DNA of 64,000 bases, from contig NZ_GG657757.1 of assembly GCF_000158955.1 (NCBI RefSeq), forward strand, positions 2,224,197 to 2,288,196, written 5' to 3'. A model generated the notes under the pieces. The model was given only the letters and a program-made list of their open reading frames with translations, was not told the origin of the DNA and ran no database searches. Below, piece by piece: positions 59,995 to 64,000 of this stretch. The first letter of the stretch is position 1. Each line of letters opens with the position of its first letter. The DNA is from Streptomyces viridochromogenes DSM 40736. GTDB taxonomy: Bacteria; Actinomycetota; Actinomycetes; Streptomycetales; Streptomycetaceae. The translations under genes and the position numbers were made by a program.

Positions 59995-61070
59995 CCTGCG
60001 TAGAAGAGTCCAAGTCCGACGATCACACAAATGCCCTGAATGATCCAGAAGCGGACCACGACAAGAACTTCGGACCAGCCCTTGAGTTCGAAGTGGTGCT
60101 GGAGTGGTGCCATCCGGAAGACGCGCTTGCCGGTGAGGCGGAAGGAACCGACCTGGATCACCACGGACATGGTGATCAGGACGAAGAGACCGCCGAGGAT
60201 GGCCATCAGCAGCTCGGTGCGGGAGCAGATCGCGAGGCCGGCGAGCACACCGCCGAGCGCCAGCGAACCGGTGTCACCCATGAAGATCTTGGCCGGCGAG
60301 GTGTTCCACCACAGGAAGCCGAGGCAGGCGCCCATCAGCGCCGAGGCGACCACCGCGAGGTCGAGCGGATCTCTCACCTCGTAGCACGCGCCCGGGTTGG
60401 TCAGGGTCTGCGCGTTGGCGCAGGACTCCTGGAACTGCCAGACGCCGATGAAGGTGTAGGCGCCGAAGACCAGCACCGAGGCGCCGGTGGCCAGACCGTC
60501 CAGACCGTCGGTCAGGTTCACGCCGTTCGACATCGCGAGGATCATGAACAGCGCCCAGACCACGAAGAGCACGGGTCCGATGGTCCAGCCGAAGTCCGTG
60601 ATGAAGGACAGCTTCGTGGAGGCCGGGGTGTTGCCGCGGTTGTCCGCGAACTGCAGCGACAGCACCGCGAAGCCGATGCCGACGATCAGCTGGCCGGCCA
60701 TCTTCGCCTTGGCCCGCAGACCCAGCGAACGCCGCTTGACGATCTTGATGTAGTCGTCGAGGAAACCGACCAGGCCCATGCCGACCATCAGGCCGAGCAC
60801 CAGCAGTCCTGAGAAGGTCGGCGCCGCGTCGGCCTCCGGGTCCAGATAACCCGTGATGACCTTGGCCAGGAAGTACGCGGCGACCGTCGCCAGGATGAAG
60901 GCGATACCGCCCATGGTCGGCGTGCCGCGCTTGCTGGCGTGCTCGCGCGGGCCGTCGTCGCGGATGTACTGGCCGTAGCCCTTGCGGGCGAGCAGCTTGA
61001 TCAGCAGCGGGGTGCCGATCAGTGTGAGGAAGAGACCAATGACTCCTGCGAACAGGATCTGCTTCATCAT
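59976..61070 (-). CDS. mraY: phospho-N-acetylmuramoyl-pentapeptide transferase
   Basis: MraY moves phospho-MurNAc-pentapeptide to undecaprenyl phosphate, forming lipid I. The 364-residue protein has about 10 helices and the family motifs [33 protein letters not shown] (Asp pair), [19 protein letters not shown] (catalytic Asp), [14 protein letters not shown] and [14 protein letters not shown]. The ATG overlaps the murF stop (ATGA). Confidence 0.98.
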   Translation of the reverse strand: MMKQILFAGVIGLFLTLIGTPLLIKLLARKGYGQYIRDDGPREHASKRGTPTMGGIAFILATVAAYFLAKVITGYLDPEADAAPTFSGLLVLGLMVGMGLVGFLDDYIKIVKRRSLGLRAKAKMAGQLIVGIGFAVLSLQFADNRGNTPASTKLSFITDFGWTIGPVLFVVWALFMILAMSNGVNLTDGLDGLATGASVLVFGAYTFIGVWQFQESCANAQTLTNPGACYEVRDPLDLAVVASALMGACLGFLWWNTSPAKIFMGDTGSLALGGVLAGLAICSRTELLMAILGGLFVLITMSVVIQVGSFRLTGKRVFRMAPLQHHFELKGWSEVLVVVRFWIIQGICVIVGLGLFYAGWAADK

Positions 61071-62482
61071 CGGGCGGAAACCTCACCCTCGGCACCGGAC
61101 TCGAGCAGCGCCTGCGCCACGCCTTCGAGGCCGACCGAACGGGACGCCTTCACGAGTACGACGTCTCCCGGGCGCAACTCGCTGCGCAACAGGTCGACCG
61201 CCGCCTGTGCGTCGGACACGTGCACCGACTCCTCACCCCACGAACCCTCGTTATATGCGCCCAGTTGCAGCCAGGCGGCTTCCCTGCCACCGACCGCGAC
61301 GAGCTTGCTGACGTTGAGCCGGACGGCAAGCCGTCCGACCGCGTCGTGCTCGGCGAGAGCCTCGTCCCCGAGCTCGGCCATCTTGCCGAGCACCGCCCAC
61401 GTCCGCCGCCCCTTGCCCATCGCCGCGAGCGCGCGCAGAGCGGCTCGCATGGACTCGGGGTTCGCGTTGTAGGCGTCGTTGACGACCGTCACGCCGTCCG
61501 GGCGCTCGGTGACCTCCATCCGCCAGCGGGAGAGGGAGCCCGCCTCGGAGAGCGCAACGGCGATCTCGTCTGCGGACATGCCCAACTCGTGGGCGACGGC
61601 GGCCGCGGCGAGCGCGTTCGACACGTGGTGCTCACCGTACAGGCGCATGGTCACATCGCTTGCACCGGAGGGTGTGTGAAGCCTGAAAGCGGGCTGTCCG
61701 GTGTCCGTGAGTCGCACGTTCTCGGCGGAGACGTCCGCTTCGCCGGACTCTCCGAAAAGGATCACCTTCGCCTTCGTTCGGGAGGCCATGGCCCGTACGT
61801 AGGGGTCGTCCGCGTTGAGGATCGCGGTGCCGCCCTCGGCCTCGGACGGCAGGGCCTCGACGAGTTCGCCCTTGGCCTGGGCGATCTGCTCCCGGCCGCC
61901 GAACTCGCCGATGTGGGCGCTGCCGACGTTGAGGACGAGGCCGATCTTGGGGGGCGTCAGCCCGGCGAGGTAGCGGATGTGCCCGATGCCGCGGGCGCCC
62001 ATCTCCAGGACCAGGAAGCGGGTCTCCTCGGTGGCGCTGAGCGCGGTCAGCGGCAGTCCGATCTCGTTGTTGAGCGAGCCGGGCGTGAACACCGTCGGGG
62101 CCTTGCGCTGGAGTACCTGCGCGATGAGGTCCTTGGTGCTGGTCTTGCCCGCCGAGCCGGTGAGGGCGACGAGGGTGGCACCGAGCCGTCGTACGACGTG
62201 CCGCGCGAGGGCGCCGAGGGCCGTCTGGACGTCGTCCACGACGATGGCGGGCACACCGACGGGCCGGGTGCCGAGCACGGCCACCGCTCCCGCCCCGACG
62301 ACCGCCGCCGCGAAGTCGTGGCCGTCCACGCGCTCACCGGCGAAGGCGACGAACAGGCTGCCCGGCCCCGCCTCGCGGGAGTCCCGGACGACCGGGCCGG
62401 TGACCTGGACGGACGGATCCGGTATGTCGTGTGTCTGCCCGCCGACGACTTCTGCGATCTCGGCGAGGGAGAGGGCGATCAC
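61067..62482 (-). CDS. murF: UDP-MurNAc-tripeptide--D-alanyl-D-alanine ligase
   Basis: MurF adds D-Ala-D-Ala to finish the cytoplasmic pentapeptide. The 471-residue ligase has [41 protein letters not shown] (ATP loop), [52 protein letters not shown] and [16 protein letters not shown]. It starts at GTG 62482, 28 bases after the murE stop. Confidence 0.97.
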   Translation of the reverse strand: MIALSLAEIAEVVGGQTHDIPDPSVQVTGPVVRDSREAGPGSLFVAFAGERVDGHDFAAAVVGAGAVAVLGTRPVGVPAIVVDDVQTALGALARHVVRRLGATLVALTGSAGKTSTKDLIAQVLQRKAPTVFTPGSLNNEIGLPLTALSATEETRFLVLEMGARGIGHIRYLAGLTPPKIGLVLNVGSAHIGEFGGREQIAQAKGELVEALPSEAEGGTAILNADDPYVRAMASRTKAKVILFGESGEADVSAENVRLTDTGQPAFRLHTPSGASDVTMRLYGEHHVSNALAAAAVAHELGMSADEIAVALSEAGSLSRWRMEVTERPDGVTVVNDAYNANPESMRAALRALAAMGKGRRTWAVLGKMAELGDEALAEHDAVGRLAVRLNVSKLVAVGGREAAWLQLGAYNEGSWGEESVHVSDAQAAVDLLRSELRPGDVVLVKASRSVGLEGVAQALLESGAEGEVSAR

Positions 62483-62510
62483 AAGTTCATCCCCTGGATC
62501 ATGCGGGATT

Positions 62511-64000
62511 TCATCCCTGGGTCTTCTGGATGGCTTCGCGAAGCACCTGGCGGTCGTCGAAGGGACGGACCACCCCGGCGATGTCCTGGCCCTGCTCGTG
62601 GCCCTTGCCCGCGACCAGGACGGTGTCGCCGGGCTCGGCGCGGGCGACGGCGGCGGCGATCGCGGCGGCCCGGTCCTCGAAGACCTGCACCTCGCCGCGC
62701 TCGTACGCGGGCACGGAGGCCGCGCCCTGGAGCATCGTGGCGAGGATCGCGAGGGGATCCTCGGAGCGGGGGTTGTCGGAGGTCAGTACGGCGGTGTCGG
62801 CGAGCCGGGCCGCGGCGGCGCCCATGGGCTCGCGCTTGGTCGTGTCCCGGTCACCGCCGCAGCCGAGGACGATGTGCAGCTTGCCCTCGGTGACCTTGCG
62901 CAGGGCCCGCAGCACGGACTCGACGGCGTCGGTCTTGTGGGCGTAGTCGACGACCGCGAGGTACGGCTGCCCGGCGTCCACGCGCTCCAGGCGGCCCGGC
63001 ACCCCGGGTACGGCGGCCACGCCGTCGGCGGCGGCCTGCGGGTCGAGACCGGCGACGGCGAGGGCGACGATCGCGGCCAGGGTGTTGGCCACGTTGAAGG
63101 GCCCCGGCAGCGGCGACTTGGCGCTGATCCGCTCGCCCTTGGGGCCGACGACGGTGAACGTCGAGTCCAGCTGGCCGACCTCGACGTCCTCGGCGCGCCA
63201 GTCGGCGTCGGGGTGGCCCTCGGCGGAGTACGTGACGACCGGGACGGTGGCCTCGTTCACCAGCCTGCGCCCGTACTCGTCGTCGACGTTGACCACGCCC
63301 AGCTTGCCGCGTTTCGGCGTGAACAGCTGCGCCTTGGCCTGGAAGTAGTCCTCCATGCCCGAGTGGAACTCCATGTGTTCCGGGCTGAGGTTGGTGAAGA
63401 CGCCGATGTCGAAGACGCAGCCGTCGACGCGGCCGAGCACCAGGGCGTGGCTGGAGACCTCCATGGCGACCGCCTCCACCCCGCGTTCGCGCATGACGGC
63501 GAACAGGGCCTGGAGGTCGGTGGCTTCGGGGGTGGTGCGCTCGGACTTGATGCGTTCGTCGCCGATGCGCATCTCGACCGTGCCGATCAGGCCGGTGGAC
63601 CTGACCGTCTTCAGGCCGCCCTCGACCAGGTAGGCGGTGGTGGTCTTGCCGGAGGTGCCGGTGATCCCGATCTGGAGCAGGTCCCGGCCGGGGTGGCCGT
63701 AGATCGTGGCGGCCAGCTCGCCCATCCGCGCACGCGGGTCGTCGACGACCAGGACCGGAAGTCCGGACGCGGCGGCGCGCTCGGCACCGGTCGGGTCGGT
63801 CAGCACGGCGGCGGCGCCGAGGCCCGCGGCCTGGTTGACGAAGTCGGCGCCGTGCAGCCGGGCGCCCGGGAGGGCGGCGTACAGGTCGCCGGGGCGCACG
63901 GCACGGGAGTCATGGGTGATGCCCGTGACCTCGGCGGCACTCTCCGGCGCGGAAGAGCCCAGCTGATCGGCGAGCTCCGCGAGGGGTGTGGCGGAGACCT
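62511..64000 (-). CDS. murE: UDP-MurNAc-L-Ala-D-Glu--diaminopimelate ligase (5' end beyond window)
   Basis: MurE adds diaminopimelate to the peptide stem. Visible motifs: GITHDSRAVRPGDLYAALPG, IGITGTSGKTTTAYLVEGGL (ATP loop), NLSPEHMEFHSGMEDYFQAK, VVDYAHKTDAVESVLRAL, LGCGGDRDTTKREPMG and TSDNPRSEDPLAIL with the DNPR motif of DAP-adding enzymes. Streptomyces walls contain LL-DAP, which this motif cannot distinguish from meso-DAP. The frame runs open to base 64000, and the N-terminus lies outside the window. Confidence 0.97.
   Translation of the reverse strand, partial: VSATPLAELADQLGSSAPESAAEVTGITHDSRAVRPGDLYAALPGARLHGADFVNQAAGLGAAAVLTDPTGAERAAASGLPVLVVDDPRARMGELAATIYGHPGRDLLQIGITGTSGKTTTAYLVEGGLKTVRSTGLIGTVEMRIGDERIKSERTTPEATDLQALFAVMRERGVEAVAMEVSSHALVLGRVDGCVFDIGVFTNLSPEHMEFHSGMEDYFQAKAQLFTPKRGKLGVVNVDDEYGRRLVNEATVPVVTYSAEGHPDADWRAEDVEVGQLDSTFTVVGPKGERISAKSPLPGPFNVANTLAAIVALAVAGLDPQAAADGVAAVPGVPGRLERVDAGQPYLAVVDYAHKTDAVESVLRALRKVTEGKLHIVLGCGGDRDTTKREPMGAAAARLADTAVLTSDNPRSEDPLAILATMLQGAASVPAYERGEVQVFEDRAAAIAAAVARAEPGDTVLVAGKGHEQGQDIAGVVRPFDDRQVLREAIQKTQG

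Overview
The window is a gene-dense, very GC-rich chromosomal segment from a Streptomyces (high third-position GC, frequent GTG starts, 4-bp stop/start overlaps, Streptomyces-type dispersed palindromic repeats). Gene order matches, from memory, the core region of S. coelicolor that runs from the lgt/trp/his genes to the division and cell wall (dcw) cluster. No tRNA, rRNA, CRISPR array, prophage or transposase was found. Most of the window is conserved core; the accessory-looking parts are the left edge, the dispersed repeats and a few hypothetical genes.

Layout. (1) 1-5.2 kb: a truncated mqnC remnant, then a tightly overlapping four-gene operon (two ADP-ribosylglycohydrolase-family proteins, a type III CoA-transferase, a CitE/HpcH-like lyase) of unknown substrate. 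(2) 5-13.8 kb, minus strand: hisI-trpE, three small membrane proteins, trpC-trpX-trpB-trpA, a DsbA-like thiol protein and lgt. trpG, trpD and trpF are not here. (3) 14.5-20.3 kb, minus strand: hisD-hisC-hisB-orf54-hisH-priA(hisA)-ridA-hisF, almost all joined by 4-bp overlaps. PriA also supplies the missing TrpF activity in actinomycetes, which links the two pathways. (4) 20.5-29 kb: membrane and hypothetical proteins, a LON-domain protein, YbaK, an ABC exporter and a NYN-domain protein. (5) 29-44 kb: dnaE, DUF2252, a second DsbA-like protein, phoD, an MscS channel, an SDR, a Na+/H+ antiporter, GNAT, rluD and lspA. (6) 44.5-49.7 kb: a histone-H1-like/DksA zinc-finger fusion and ileS with a T-box leader. 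(7) 49.8-64 kb, minus strand: the dcw cluster murE-murF-mraY-murD-ftsW-murG-ftsQ-ftsZ-yfiH-yggS-sepF-yggT-divIVA, with murE cut by the window edge.

The points most worth following up are: the IleRS active-site signature reads GAHH instead of the usual HxGH; the ftsZ leader holds a possible TTA-containing upstream ORF next to a stem-loop and GACAC sites; the ADP-ribosylglycohydrolase/CoA-transferase/lyase operon has no obvious pathway; the H1-like tail fused to a DksA-type zinc finger carries a recent 45-bp duplication; and three families of dispersed repeats touch or enter coding sequence. Start sites were chosen by eye from Shine-Dalgarno spacing, overlaps and remembered homologues. Family names come from recognised motifs, not from a database search.
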